NCBI GenBank assembly: GCA_017437755.1
Contig: JAFRXI010000048.1
Span: 62,001-126,000 of the forward strand
Origin: Bacteroidales bacterium
GTDB lineage: Bacteria > Bacteroidota > Bacteroidia > Bacteroidales > UBA932
Length of the DNA stretch: 64,000 nucleotides
Direction: 5' to 3'
Part shown: piece by piece, positions 33,148-41,347 of the stretch
Position numbering within the stretch: position 1 is the stretch's first letter
Layout of the letters: each line of letters starts with the position of its first letter
Translations under genes and position numbers: made by a program
The notes under the pieces: generated by a model
Told to the model about the DNA's origin: nothing
What the model saw: only the letters and a program-made list of their open reading frames with translations
Databases searched by the model: none

Positions 33148-34216
33148 ATTGCTTCTTGAGGTTTGAGATTGCAGCGATGCGTCTTTGGGAAAGGGCCTTA
33201 AGGTCCGGAAGGTTCTCAAGCAGGGCCTTCTCTCCGGCCCAGATGTCCTCCAGCCCCTCAATCCCGCGTAAACAGGTAACGTCCAGCCACTTGTCAAAAT
33301 CCACCGGGCCGTCATAACCGAGCTTCTCCCTTACCAGGGCGAGGGTATCTATAACCCCTGCGCGGCTTCTGATACCCTCCCAGTATTCCAGGACTTCTTC
33401 AAAGTGGAGAGGTATTTCGTAGCGCCTGGCCCCGCCGTCGTAGATTATGCATTTTTCCAGCAGGGCGTCCGGATGGTCCAGTATGAACCGGCGGAATTCC
33501 GGCGAAACCGCCCCGCCCTTCCATCCGAAGTCGATATTCCTGGTATTGATCCCGCTTGCCCCGGGACCGTCATAAACCGTGAATATACCCTCGTAGAAAA
33601 AGCAGTCAAAGCCCTCGAAACCGGGGAACAACTCCCGGAACCTTACCGTCAGCTCCTCCAGGAGATCGATTCCGCGGGTTCCGCCTATCGTAAAGAAAAT
33701 CACCCGCCTGAGGCTTCCCCCTCCCTGATGGAAGATGTCGGCCATATGGTTCAGGCAGAGCCTTAGGGTGTCGCCGGTTGCAAGGATGTCGCCAATGGCC
33801 AGGACCGTATCTTTCTTGGGGGTCACTTTCTGGTAATTCATCTCCAGGCCGAGTATCTTCCTGTCCTCGATCACCCTCTCGCAGGAAATGAAATGCATCT
33901 CCGGAATCCTGATCCCGCAGGAGGACGCCGCCTCCTCCAGCGGATAGTTGAGGCCTCCGCGAAGGATGGTCAGAATATCAAAACCGCCTTGGAACCCTTC
34001 CTTCCGAAGGAAAGCCAAGGCGGCGGCAGTTTCGCTGACAAGCGCAGCATAGCACGGAAAGCCAATTACTTCAGGAAATGCAAGAAGGTTGCGGCTGCCT
34101 TCCCCGCTGAGGAGAAAATACCTGTTTTCAAGCAGTGGGGCCTGCAAGGAATAAATGCTCGTCCCTTTTTCCGCGCCTTCAAACCGGAGGCTCGCTCGAT
34201 CCAAATATCCGGACAT
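33134..34216 (-). CDS. Type I phosphoribosyltransferase-like protein
   Basis: A 360-residue protein with a PRTase fold. The PRPP-binding motif is VLAIGDILATGDTLR (about residues 138-152), and LTILRGGLNYPLEEA (about 83-97) resembles the flexible-loop region of uracil or adenine PRTases. It is much longer than Upp, Apt or Hpt (about 180-210 residues); the extra C-terminal ~140 residues have no motif I recognise. Overlap with codB implies salvage of an imported base. Neither pyrimidine nor purine specificity can be decided. The AUG is preceded directly by a hairpin and U-run. Confidence 0.7.
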   Translation of the reverse strand: MSGYLDRASLRFEGAEKGTSIYSLQAPLLENRYFLLSGEGSRNLLAFPEVIGFPCYAALVSETAAALAFLRKEGFQGGFDILTILRGGLNYPLEEAASSCGIRIPEMHFISCERVIEDRKILGLEMNYQKVTPKKDTVLAIGDILATGDTLRLCLNHMADIFHQGGGSLRRVIFFTIGGTRGIDLLEELTVRFRELFPGFEGFDCFFYEGIFTVYDGPGASGINTRNIDFGWKGGAVSPEFRRFILDHPDALLEKCIIYDGGARRYEIPLHFEEVLEYWEGIRSRAGVIDTLALVREKLGYDGPVDFDKWLDVTCLRGIEGLEDIWAGEKALLENLPDLKALSQRRIAAISNLKKQYETR

Positions 34217-34222
34217 GAAAAA

Positions 34223-34245
34223 TCCCGATTAGAGTTTAACCGGGA
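34223..34245 (-). promoter_or_regulatory. Leader hairpin plus U-run directly before the PRTase-codB start
   Basis: On the minus strand the arms TCCCGGTT / AATCGGGA (one G-T pair) pair around a short loop, followed by TTTTT and then the CATG of the start. It looks like an intrinsic terminator placed in the leader. No ribosome site is visible between the U-run and AUG. It could also end the ferredoxin transcript (34318). Confidence 0.5.
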
Positions 34246-34247
34246 CC

Positions 34248-34255
34248 CAAAGTTA
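34248..34255 (-). promoter_or_regulatory. Candidate -7 element for the PRTase-codB operon
   Basis: The minus strand reads TAACTTTG (TAnnTTTG), with CAAG (34275-34278) near the -33 place, one base off the consensus. Transcription would begin at about the first base of the 34223-34245 hairpin. Confidence 0.5.
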
Positions 34256-34317
34256 GCGAATAATTTTTGAATACGCAAGAATGACTGTCTTCATCATATC
34301 AAACAATAATGAACAAC

Positions 34318-34527
34318 TCAGCCTATCTCCTCAATACAAGAAACAGGACAAATACCGCTTGCTTCAAAAATAGGACCGACCTCATCTGTCCCAAAAACGG
34401 CAGTATCCTTTCCGGTTGAAACAAAGTATGCCTTGCCTGCATCGTTCAGTGCAATTTTATCAGTAACGTTAACACATTCTGCACAACCAATGCAAACATC
34501 TTGGTGGATTTTAAATGTTGAAGCCAT
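34318..34527 (-). CDS. Single-cluster [4Fe-4S] ferredoxin
   Basis: A 69-residue acidic protein. The cluster ligands are CIGCAEC (C12, C15, C18) and the distant CPVSC near residue 60, which gives the fourth cysteine; the arrangement matches single-cluster 4Fe-4S ferredoxins. It is monocistronic and sits back to back with the M28 peptidase. The redox partner is unknown. Its lower GC compared with neighbours suggests a separate history or a different expression level. Confidence 0.88.
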   Translation of the reverse strand: MASTFKIHQDVCIGCAECVNVTDKIALNDAGKAYFVSTGKDTAVFGTDEVGPIFEASGICPVSCIEEIG

Positions 34528-34580
34528 AATTTTGAATATTTAGTGTTTATTGTGATTTTTGTAAAGATAATCAATTATTC

Positions 34581-36005
34581 GTGATAATACTGAATGTTTT
34601 GCATAAAGCGGTTCTTTTTTTTGCCGCATTACTGGTTACCGCCTGGCCCTGCATGGGACAGGATGGTTTTATACGGAGGCAGGTGGTATTCCTGGCAGAT
34701 TCCATCGGCAACCGCTACCCGGCCTCCGGCGGGGATCGTTTGGCGCAGGACCATATCGCCCGCTATTTTGATTCCTGCGGCATGGAAAGCAGGGAGCAGG
34801 CGTTTGTTATTGTGGAAAAGGTATGGAGCGACGGATCGCTGCAACTTGTCAAGGACCAGGAGATTATTGATTTTGACCATGGTACAGGTTTTTCCGTGTC
34901 CAGCCGAAGTGCTTCCGATACACTTACGTCAGAATATGTACTTGTACGCGGCAACCTGCCGGACTCCCTGCGCCACCTAATGCGTGATAAAGTGGTAATC
35001 TGTCTCCAGGACGAGGACAATAAACCAAGAATCACGTCAATACAGGATATCGCGGATTCCGGAGCTCGTGCCGTGATATATGTAAATCCACCGGGATTAA
35101 AGATAAAGCCCCTTGTTTCAAAAGGAAACCGCAATCCATATCCTTTCCGGATCCCTGTCCTGCATATTAACTATGATTTGTTTCCGGTCTTCCTGCCACA
35201 AGCCATTAAAGACTGTTTTGAAGATATCGTATATGAGGTCCCCTCAACGTACAAAATAAGAATAGCTACAACCCGACATGAAAAGACGCTGAGTTCCGCC
35301 AACATAATAGGAATCAAGAAAGGCTCATCCAAAAAGACTGTCATCATCGGAGCGCACTACGACACCCTGGCTCCCGATCCCGATAGCGGCAAGCCGAGAA
35401 CCGGCGCCAATGACAATGCATCGGGGGTGGCAACGCTTCTTGCACTAGCAAAGAAGATGAGCTGCGTCCATACAAACCATACTATCCTTTTTGTGGCATT
35501 CGGGGCCGAGGAGAAAGGGTGCCTCGGATCAATGGACTTTGTCTCCCGGATGCCATTCCAAAAAGAAGATGTCACAGAGATGATAAACCTCGACATGCTG
35601 GGCCGGATGAATCAGAACATCTTGTATTACAAGCAATTCAATAATACACAGATAAATCCCGCCGACATTAAGCCGACGGGACTTGTCCTGACTGACTACG
35701 ACTATGGTCTAAGCGACCACTCAAGTTTTGCAGATGCCGGCATCCCGGCCACATACTTCCATACTGGCGAGGACCCGATGATGCACACCTCGTCCGACAC
35801 CTCTGACCGGCTCAATTACCAGGGGATGGAAAGCATACTTGACTTTGTATCAGAGTATGTCATGTCACTGGACTCGGCACCCCGGAAAGCTCTCAGAACG
35901 GATTCTGGGGAGGGGCGAAGTCGTAGAATGTCTTGTAGGGGAAGCGGCGGGGGGCGCCGGGCTTGTCAGGATAGAAATCGGCCATCCGGTCCACCCGGGC
36001 CTTGA
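34581..36005 (+). CDS. M28 family zinc aminopeptidase, C-terminus runs antisense into the sulfatase gene
   Basis: A secreted M28 peptidase (474 codons, GTG start at 34581, hydrophobic signal ending near WPCMGQ). The zinc-binding and catalytic motifs are IIGAHYDTLAP (about residue 256), GANDNASGVATLL, FVAFGAEEKGCLGS and DMLGRM, ending with the late histidine region YFHTGEDPMMHTSSD. A PA-like insert lies at about 85-215. The recognisable fold ends near codon 437 (SEYVMSLDS). The last ~37 codons overlap the 3' end of the sulfatase gene on the other strand and are arginine- and glycine-rich, so the native stop was probably lost or the end was rearranged. Confidence 0.85.
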   Translation: MIILNVLHKAVLFFAALLVTAWPCMGQDGFIRRQVVFLADSIGNRYPASGGDRLAQDHIARYFDSCGMESREQAFVIVEKVWSDGSLQLVKDQEIIDFDHGTGFSVSSRSASDTLTSEYVLVRGNLPDSLRHLMRDKVVICLQDEDNKPRITSIQDIADSGARAVIYVNPPGLKIKPLVSKGNRNPYPFRIPVLHINYDLFPVFLPQAIKDCFEDIVYEVPSTYKIRIATTRHEKTLSSANIIGIKKGSSKKTVIIGAHYDTLAPDPDSGKPRTGANDNASGVATLLALAKKMSCVHTNHTILFVAFGAEEKGCLGSMDFVSRMPFQKEDVTEMINLDMLGRMNQNILYYKQFNNTQINPADIKPTGLVLTDYDYGLSDHSSFADAGIPATYFHTGEDPMMHTSSDTSDRLNYQGMESILDFVSEYVMSLDSAPRKALRTDSGEGRSRRMSCRGSGGGRRACQDRNRPSGPPGP

Positions 36006-37296
36006 GCGGAGAGAGTCTCTCCTGAAGTTCAGCGGGAGCCGCATCCCACATCAGGGGCGAGGTGAATTCCGGGTCTTCACGATAGTTGTAGATCCTGCCG
36101 TCCCAGAAACAGGCATATTCGTCGTCCATCGCATAGCGGGATGCCTTGGGCGACGGCGTGGTGGGCCAAAGGGGATTGAAATGCACCAGCACCAGCGGCT
36201 TGGGATTGGGCTCGCCGCCGCAGATCTCCGGATAGAGACTCACACCATCCAGCTCCCAGTCCTCCGGAATCTTCACCCCCACTATGTCGGCAATGGTGGG
36301 CAGGATGTCGGTAAGGTCAGCAAGGTGTTCGGCCTTGCGTCCGGCGAGGCGGTCTCCCCAGGCGATTATCATCGGGACATGGGTGCCCCTGTAGTTGGGT
36401 TCGCCCTTGCCGCCGCGGACCTCTTGCCCGTCGGAAGTCCTGGAAAGTATCCTTGTGGAGGTCCCGTTGTCGGATGCAAAAATGAAGACGGTATTGTCCC
36501 AGAGGCCCTTTTCCTTGAGGTGCTGCACCATGTTACCCACCTGCCGGTCCATATAGCGCACCTGGTACTTGAAGTACGAGGTGTCGGCACCCGAGGTGAA
36601 CCGGCTTTCGTAAAGGTCGTCCCAGATATCGGTGTCCGGAGTGGTGGTATGGGGCGTATGCACCAGCGGCTCAGTATAATAAAGCAGGAACGGTTCCCCT
36701 GCGGCGGCCTTACGGTCTATGTAGTCAAAGGCATAGTCCTGCATGGCGTCGGGTCCGTAGATGGCAAAGTCATACCGCTTGCCGTTGTTGTCCCACATGC
36801 TGTTGGCGTACCGGTCTGTCTGACGCGGACCGCGGCTCTCGAGGTACATCTCTACCTGGGAGCAGAAGAACTCGTCGAAGCCGGCCTTCGGGAGCATGGC
36901 GCGGCTGCGGCCAAGCTGCCATTTACCCACTATCGCCGTACCATAACCCGCCTCCCGGGCCACCTGGGCAAAGGTGTGCTCATCTTCGTTCATGTAGCCG
37001 AAAGCCACGTAGTTACGGTCATTGTAAAGACCCGTCAGGGCCTGTACCCGGCTTGGCGACGACAACGGCTGGGCGTTCATGTTCATGTACTGGATACCCA
37101 CCCTGGCAAGAGAGTCCACGCACGGGGTCTCATACTCAACCCCGCCATAGCAGCCGAAGCACTCGGTGCCGATGTCGTCGGCAAAGAAGAAAACTATGTT
37201 GGGCCGGGAAGGGGCATTGCCCCCTCCGCAGCCCGTCATAGCCGCAAGCGCACCAACGCCTGCGCCGATCCGGAAAAACCTTTTCATCACCGTCAT
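35893..37296 (-). CDS. S-type sulfatase, lipoprotein-like
   Basis: A 467-residue formylglycine sulfatase. The modification motif is S-x-P-S-R (PLSSPSRVQALTG, serine 79), so it needs an anaerobic SME-type activase; none is in the window. Metal-site residues are in FFFADDIGT (D40, D41), GKWQLGR and FIFASDNGT. The N-terminus has a lipobox (AAMTGC). Its ATG overlaps the upstream lipoprotein stop (37293-37296), so translation is coupled. The sulfated substrate is unknown: host glycan or algal/plant polysaccharide are both possible. Confidence 0.92.
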   Translation of the reverse strand: MTVMKRFFRIGAGVGALAAMTGCGGGNAPSRPNIVFFFADDIGTECFGCYGGVEYETPCVDSLARVGIQYMNMNAQPLSSPSRVQALTGLYNDRNYVAFGYMNEDEHTFAQVAREAGYGTAIVGKWQLGRSRAMLPKAGFDEFFCSQVEMYLESRGPRQTDRYANSMWDNNGKRYDFAIYGPDAMQDYAFDYIDRKAAAGEPFLLYYTEPLVHTPHTTTPDTDIWDDLYESRFTSGADTSYFKYQVRYMDRQVGNMVQHLKEKGLWDNTVFIFASDNGTSTRILSRTSDGQEVRGGKGEPNYRGTHVPMIIAWGDRLAGRKAEHLADLTDILPTIADIVGVKIPEDWELDGVSLYPEICGGEPNPKPLVLVHFNPLWPTTPSPKASRYAMDDEYACFWDGRIYNYREDPEFTSPLMWDAAPAELQERLSPLKARVDRMADFYPDKPGAPRRFPYKTFYDFAPPQNPF

Positions 37297-40200
37297 TCGA
37301 CCGGTACTATCCAGACGATCTCAACCTTGTCTATGTACATGGCTCCCGAATTGCTCCTGAAGCCTATGTAGTTGTAATCATCCGCGAAGGTCAGCGTGGT
37401 GGATGAACCCTTTACAATCGTGCCCACAAGGGTCCCCTGGGTACTGCTGTTACTGCTGTACAAATCCGCTGCCGACGTGTAAGGAGTATTCTTGGCATAG
37501 ACATTCAGGGTCCTTCCGGTAGTGGTGTTCGAATTCCACGTTACCTTGATGCTCTTGACCTTTCCTTTGGAGGACCTGGTATAGACACCGGAATCACTGT
37601 TGGTGGATCTCAGCTGGATGGAACTGTAACTGGCTGCGCTCTTTCCTTCATAGATGGCTCCGGACGATCCGCTTACCTGTTTCCATGTACTGTAGACGTT
37701 TCCGGAAACACCCGTCCCGCTGATTGTCACGACATCCGTAACTTCCTTGGTCGCTCCTTGGGCCGTACGCTGGGACAGAGAAACCGTTCCCTTAACGCTT
37801 CCGTCATCCTTGTGTGTAAAGTAAAGGATACATGAAACCACCTCCGAGGTGCTTGTGTTGGCCTCCCTGGGATAGATGGAAACGGTGCCGTCGGAATTTG
37901 TCGTGACCTCGAACTTGGTTACAGCCCCCTCGCCGCTGATGCTGAAGCCGGTGGCGGATGCGTTCTGGGTGACGGTAACGGTCTTGGCTACACCTGAACC
38001 ATACTCACCGGCATCCCAGACAAGGGTGGCGGGACTTACGGAAATCGTCGGAACATCCTTGGTAACCACTATATCCGAAGCGTCCAGAAGGGCGAACTGT
38101 GCCGTGGTGTTGTACTGGGCCGGATAACCGGTCAGGGTCACGGTCTCTCCCACGTGGAGGGCCAGGTTGGAAGCGGCGAAATCCCTCACGGCAAGGACGG
38201 TTCCATCGGCATCCTTCACCTTGGCGTTCCTGTTGTTGAACGCCTCGGTCACCTCAACGTCCTTCAGGACCGTCCTCATGGACATCCTGTCCTGCCAAAC
38301 GGCATTCAGGTCCGCGATCTTGGTGTAGGTGGTTGAAGGAATGGTGGTTGTACTGCCTATATTGGACGGAGGAGTAAAGGACGTAACCTCGGGCATGTTG
38401 TAGTACATGAAACCCTTGACGGTGGCATCTCCGCTGGCGGTCATTCCGGCCTGCAAGCCGCTGACCTGGAAGAGAAGGATTCCGCCGGTGGCGTCCTCGG
38501 CAAAGGCATAGCTGCCCTTGACGCCCGTAACAATCACATTCTCAAGCCTTCCGGAATACTCCTTGGCACTGCCGCTGCTGGTAACATTGTCCTTACGGAT
38601 CTTGTCGTTCAGGTCCTTGATGGTGAGCGCGGCAGCCGGCACGTAGGCAGCCTGCACTATCGTCAGGGTAACGCTGCCGTCGATGCCCTGCCCGGATACG
38701 GTGAGCGTGATGGTCTTCCGTGCCTCGTCGGTATTTGCCTTGAGCGGGACGGTAATCTTGCCGTCGGTCACCGCCACGGTGCCGTTTATGCAGTCCGAGC
38801 CCGCAGAGACGCCCACGGCGGGCAGCTCGGTGACAAAGTGATTCTTGGTGTATGTGAACTCCACGGAGGTTGCAGACGCATCAACGTCCTTGGATGTCTC
38901 CTCAAAGGTAATCTTTGGCGTGGTATCCACCCCGCTTACCATCGACCAGGGATAGAGGACGACTGGCGCCATGCTCGCACTGGCGTAGCAGGCGAAGATG
39001 GGACTGCCGCTGTTGGAGTTGAACTGCATTACGTTGCGGTTATCCGACTCCGTCGCCACAATCGAATATTTGCCGCTTGTGGGATCCATGGTCACCGACC
39101 AGTACGCATTGGCGTCGGGCTGCGTCTTTCCCTTCAGCTGGTTGCCGGAACTTGATGAGGCATACAGATAAAGCCCGTTGATATCCTGAATGGTGTAGAG
39201 GCCGCTGTACTTCCCTTCAGTGACCTTGGTGAAGGTCATCCTTGACTCAACGAGATTCGCAGTGCTGGTAATGGTGGAACCGTCCTCGGAGAACACCAGA
39301 GGAGCATCTCCCTTGAGGTTGTTGTTGCCGCTCACATAAGCCACGGCCGCAACGGTTTTGCCATCGCCGGTGCCGGTAATCAGCCAGTATCCGTTATAGT
39401 CCTCTTCGATGACCGCTCCGGGGAAGTCCTTGTCACGTATGGTAAGGTTGATGGTGTTGACCTTGCCGGCTTCGAGGACCATGCCTCCGGCAGGGGCCGT
39501 AACGGTGCGGGTTATCTTGTTGGCGCCGTTAAATCCTTCTGTTTCAATGGAGAAGGTGATGGCTCTGCCTTCAGGAATGGTTGTAGGATTGACCACAAGG
39601 TATACACTCTGGAAGCCTTCGCTTTCACCGATGGTAATCATTTCTGCCGCATCGATGGACGCTTCCACATAGTTGTTCTGGATAGTCCACCTGCCAATCT
39701 CCCCTTCACTGCTGATGGCGGCACGCCCGGTAAGGGTCAACTTTTCAGACGAAGTATCGCCTTCGGCAACCTCTATCTTGAGGCCGGTGACGCTACCGAC
39801 GGACTCACCCATGGCCTTCCCGCCGCCCGCCGGGGCGTTGAGGTTGACCCTCAGTATTGCCATGGCCCGGTTAAGAGTGATGCCGTCAAGCACATATGAA
39901 CCGTCAGCCACTACGGCTTTGTCGGTGGACCAGCCCATAAGGTCGCATTCCGGGTCAAATGAGCCGAGCACAGGATGCTGGGTTGACTTGAGGTTGAATC
40001 CGACCGTACCGTCGGAATAGCATTTCTCATAAGCGGAACGCGGATAGAAAATGAACAGGTTATAGGTCCCGTCTTCCAGCTCGGCCTCTCCGGTGAAAAC
40101 CGGATTATGGTCATCGGTTTCCTCAGCCTCAAGGGTTACGGGAGAGGATTTGTCCGAAATCTGGCCAAAGACAAGTCCGAGTTTCTCATCTCTGTTGCTC

Positions 40201-40406
40201 CACTTGGAACGGTACACGGACGTTGTTCCGGTCTGGTCTTCATCAATAAAGGTCTTTGTGCTTTCCCGTGCATCCTGAGGCGCTGCGCCAATGCGTATGA
40301 CGGCCTTGTTTCCGGATCCGGGAAGTGCGGATTCGTTCCTGTTGCAGGAAACAATGGCAAGTAAGGCAGATACTGCCGCTGCAAGGATAAATGATATCTT
40401 TCTCAT
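37293..40406 (-). CDS. Large multidomain fimbrillin-like surface lipoprotein
   Basis: A 1037-residue lipoprotein (cysteine 21 in LLAIVSC). The N-terminal ~320 residues are fimbrillin-like (SKWSNRDEKLGLVFG, YNLFIFYPRSAYEK). A beta-rich unit with repeated GLYLYASSSSGNQL-like turns follows at about 330-500. BACON-like Ig domains occur at about 520-615 and 785-880, and an OB-fold-like domain between them (about 620-770, SGRLENVIVTGVKGSYAFAEDATGG). A final beta-sandwich (about 890-1037) ends the protein. No catalytic site is seen. It is led by a 50-52 codon ORF ending 12 nt upstream and coupled to a sulfatase downstream. Likely a surface binding or adhesion protein; domain boundaries are approximate. 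Confidence 0.7.
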   Translation of the reverse strand: MRKISFILAAAVSALLAIVSCNRNESALPGSGNKAVIRIGAAPQDARESTKTFIDEDQTGTTSVYRSKWSNRDEKLGLVFGQISDKSSPVTLEAEETDDHNPVFTGEAELEDGTYNLFIFYPRSAYEKCYSDGTVGFNLKSTQHPVLGSFDPECDLMGWSTDKAVVADGSYVLDGITLNRAMAILRVNLNAPAGGGKAMGESVGSVTGLKIEVAEGDTSSEKLTLTGRAAISSEGEIGRWTIQNNYVEASIDAAEMITIGESEGFQSVYLVVNPTTIPEGRAITFSIETEGFNGANKITRTVTAPAGGMVLEAGKVNTINLTIRDKDFPGAVIEEDYNGYWLITGTGDGKTVAAVAYVSGNNNLKGDAPLVFSEDGSTITSTANLVESRMTFTKVTEGKYSGLYTIQDINGLYLYASSSSGNQLKGKTQPDANAYWSVTMDPTSGKYSIVATESDNRNVMQFNSNSGSPIFACYASASMAPVVLYPWSMVSGVDTTPKITFEETSKDVDASATSVEFTYTKNHFVTELPAVGVSAGSDCINGTVAVTDGKITVPLKANTDEARKTITLTVSGQGIDGSVTLTIVQAAYVPAAALTIKDLNDKIRKDNVTSSGSAKEYSGRLENVIVTGVKGSYAFAEDATGGILLFQVSGLQAGMTASGDATVKGFMYYNMPEVTSFTPPSNIGSTTTIPSTTYTKIADLNAVWQDRMSMRTVLKDVEVTEAFNNRNAKVKDADGTVLAVRDFAASNLALHVGETVTLTGYPAQYNTTAQFALLDASDIVVTKDVPTISVSPATLVWDAGEYGSGVAKTVTVTQNASATGFSISGEGAVTKFEVTTNSDGTVSIYPREANTSTSEVVSCILYFTHKDDGSVKGTVSLSQRTAQGATKEVTDVVTISGTGVSGNVYSTWKQVSGSSGAIYEGKSAASYSSIQLRSTNSDSGVYTRSSKGKVKSIKVTWNSNTTTGRTLNVYAKNTPYTSAADLYSSNSSTQGTLVGTIVKGSSTTLTFADDYNYIGFRSNSGAMYIDKVEIVWIVPVE

Positions 40407-40418
40407 ACGGCAGGCTGT

Positions 40419-40577
40419 TTAATCATCATCCCCGAAATCCCAGGATCCGCCGGGGACGGGGTCCTCTCCCGGCTTAAGGTTTCCCCCAGTGATGGAAGCC
40501 AGGAAATTGCGTTCCACGCAAATATCCCTGCTCCTGTTGACGGGGGTGGAATAAGGCTTTCTGTCTTGCATAATCAT
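40419..40577 (-). CDS. Small ORF (50-52 aa) preceding a fimbrillin-like lipoprotein
   Basis: ATG at 40577 or 40571. The product reads with PYSTPVNRSRDICVERNFL near the start, then ASITGGNLKPGEDP, and ends GGSWDFGDDD. It shares with the 9483 and 11051 ORFs the Y-x-x-P near residue 8-10, a central C/F-x-x-S region and an acidic tryptophan tail. It ends 12 nt before the lipoprotein start. A GGAGG site lies within the 3' arm of the 40587-40618 hairpin, about 14 nt from the ATG. No signal peptide. Function unknown. Confidence 0.6.
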   Translation of the reverse strand: MIMQDRKPYSTPVNRSRDICVERNFLASITGGNLKPGEDPVPGGSWDFGDDD

Positions 40578-40586
40578 GACTCAACA

Positions 40587-40618
40587 AATTACCTCCGGCA
40601 GGGAAGCCGGAGGTAATT
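40587..40618 (-). terminator. Strong hairpin between the OmpA gene and the small ORF
   Basis: A perfect 13-bp stem (AATTACCTCCGGC / GCCGGAGGTAATT) with a 6-nt loop, 20 nt after the OmpA stop. No T-run follows. The 3' arm includes the ribosome-binding-like GGAGG of the next ORF, so it could also restrict that ORF's translation. Confidence 0.55.
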
Positions 40619-40637
40619 GACGGTGATTCATTGTCCG

Positions 40638-41324
40638 CTACTGAAGGGTTCCATTCTTGGCGGCCTCAATCATCTCCTCGTTGGCGGTGATGTAGATCTC
40701 AACGCGACGGTTCTGGGCACGGCCCTCGGGGGTGTCGTTGGTGGCGACGGGCATGTTGTAGGACATTCCCTGAGCAGTCATCCTCTCCTCGGCAAAGCCG
40801 CAGCTCTTGAGGTAGTTGAAAACGGATGCGGCCCTCTTGTTGGAAAGCTTCTCATTGACCTCTGCGGTACCGGTGTTGTCGGTGTGGCCGTAGATTGTGA
40901 TGTCAGTGTCGGCGAGGTCCTGCATCTTGGCTGCAAACTCGGCTAGCTCGGCCTTTGAGTTCTTGTTGAGGGTGGAGCCGTTGGTGGGGAACAGGATACC
41001 GCTGTTGAAGGTAACCTTGATGCCCTTGAGGCCGTTGACATCCTCGATGGTCTCTACATTGGCGTTCTCGAGGGCTGCGAGTTCCTCGGCCTTCTTGTCC
41101 ATCTTGTGACCGATGAGGGCACCTGCACCGCCGCCGACTGCACCGCCGATGGCAGCTCCGATGGCTGCGCCCTTGCCGTTACCGCCGATAAGGCCGCCGG
41201 CGATTGCACCGATGGCTGCGCCTGCACCGGTTCCTACGATTGAACCCTGGGCGAGCTTTGACATGGTTCCGCATCCCGGAAGCACCAGGATTGCGCACAT
41301 AAGGAATACAGAAATCTTTTTCAT
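40638..41324 (-). CDS. OmpA family lipoprotein with glycine-zipper segment
   Basis: A 228-residue lipoprotein (lipobox VLPGC). Residues about 30-75 are a glycine-zipper membrane segment (GAAIGAIAGGLIGG, GAAIGAAIGGAVGGG). Residues about 105-215 are an OmpA C-terminal peptidoglycan-binding domain, with ITIYGHTDNTGTAEVNEKLSNKRA and the end motif GRAQNRRVEIYI. It resembles the YiaD-type envelope proteins. It should tether the outer membrane to the wall. Confidence 0.9.
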   Translation of the reverse strand: MKKISVFLMCAILVLPGCGTMSKLAQGSIVGTGAGAAIGAIAGGLIGGNGKGAAIGAAIGGAVGGGAGALIGHKMDKKAEELAALENANVETIEDVNGLKGIKVTFNSGILFPTNGSTLNKNSKAELAEFAAKMQDLADTDITIYGHTDNTGTAEVNEKLSNKRAASVFNYLKSCGFAEERMTAQGMSYNMPVATNDTPEGRAQNRRVEIYITANEEMIEAAKNGTLQ

Positions 41325-41347
41325 AATGCTAAAATATTAATGTTGAA

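Noticed and set aside
31900..33315. Longer codB starting at 33315
   Set aside because: The first 56 codons are inside the PRTase gene and lack membrane-protein character; the ATG at 33147 fits the family.
35839..37371. A 510-codon plus-strand frame opposite the sulfatase gene
   Set aside because: Sulfatase motifs on the minus strand are complete; this frame has none and overlaps three genes.
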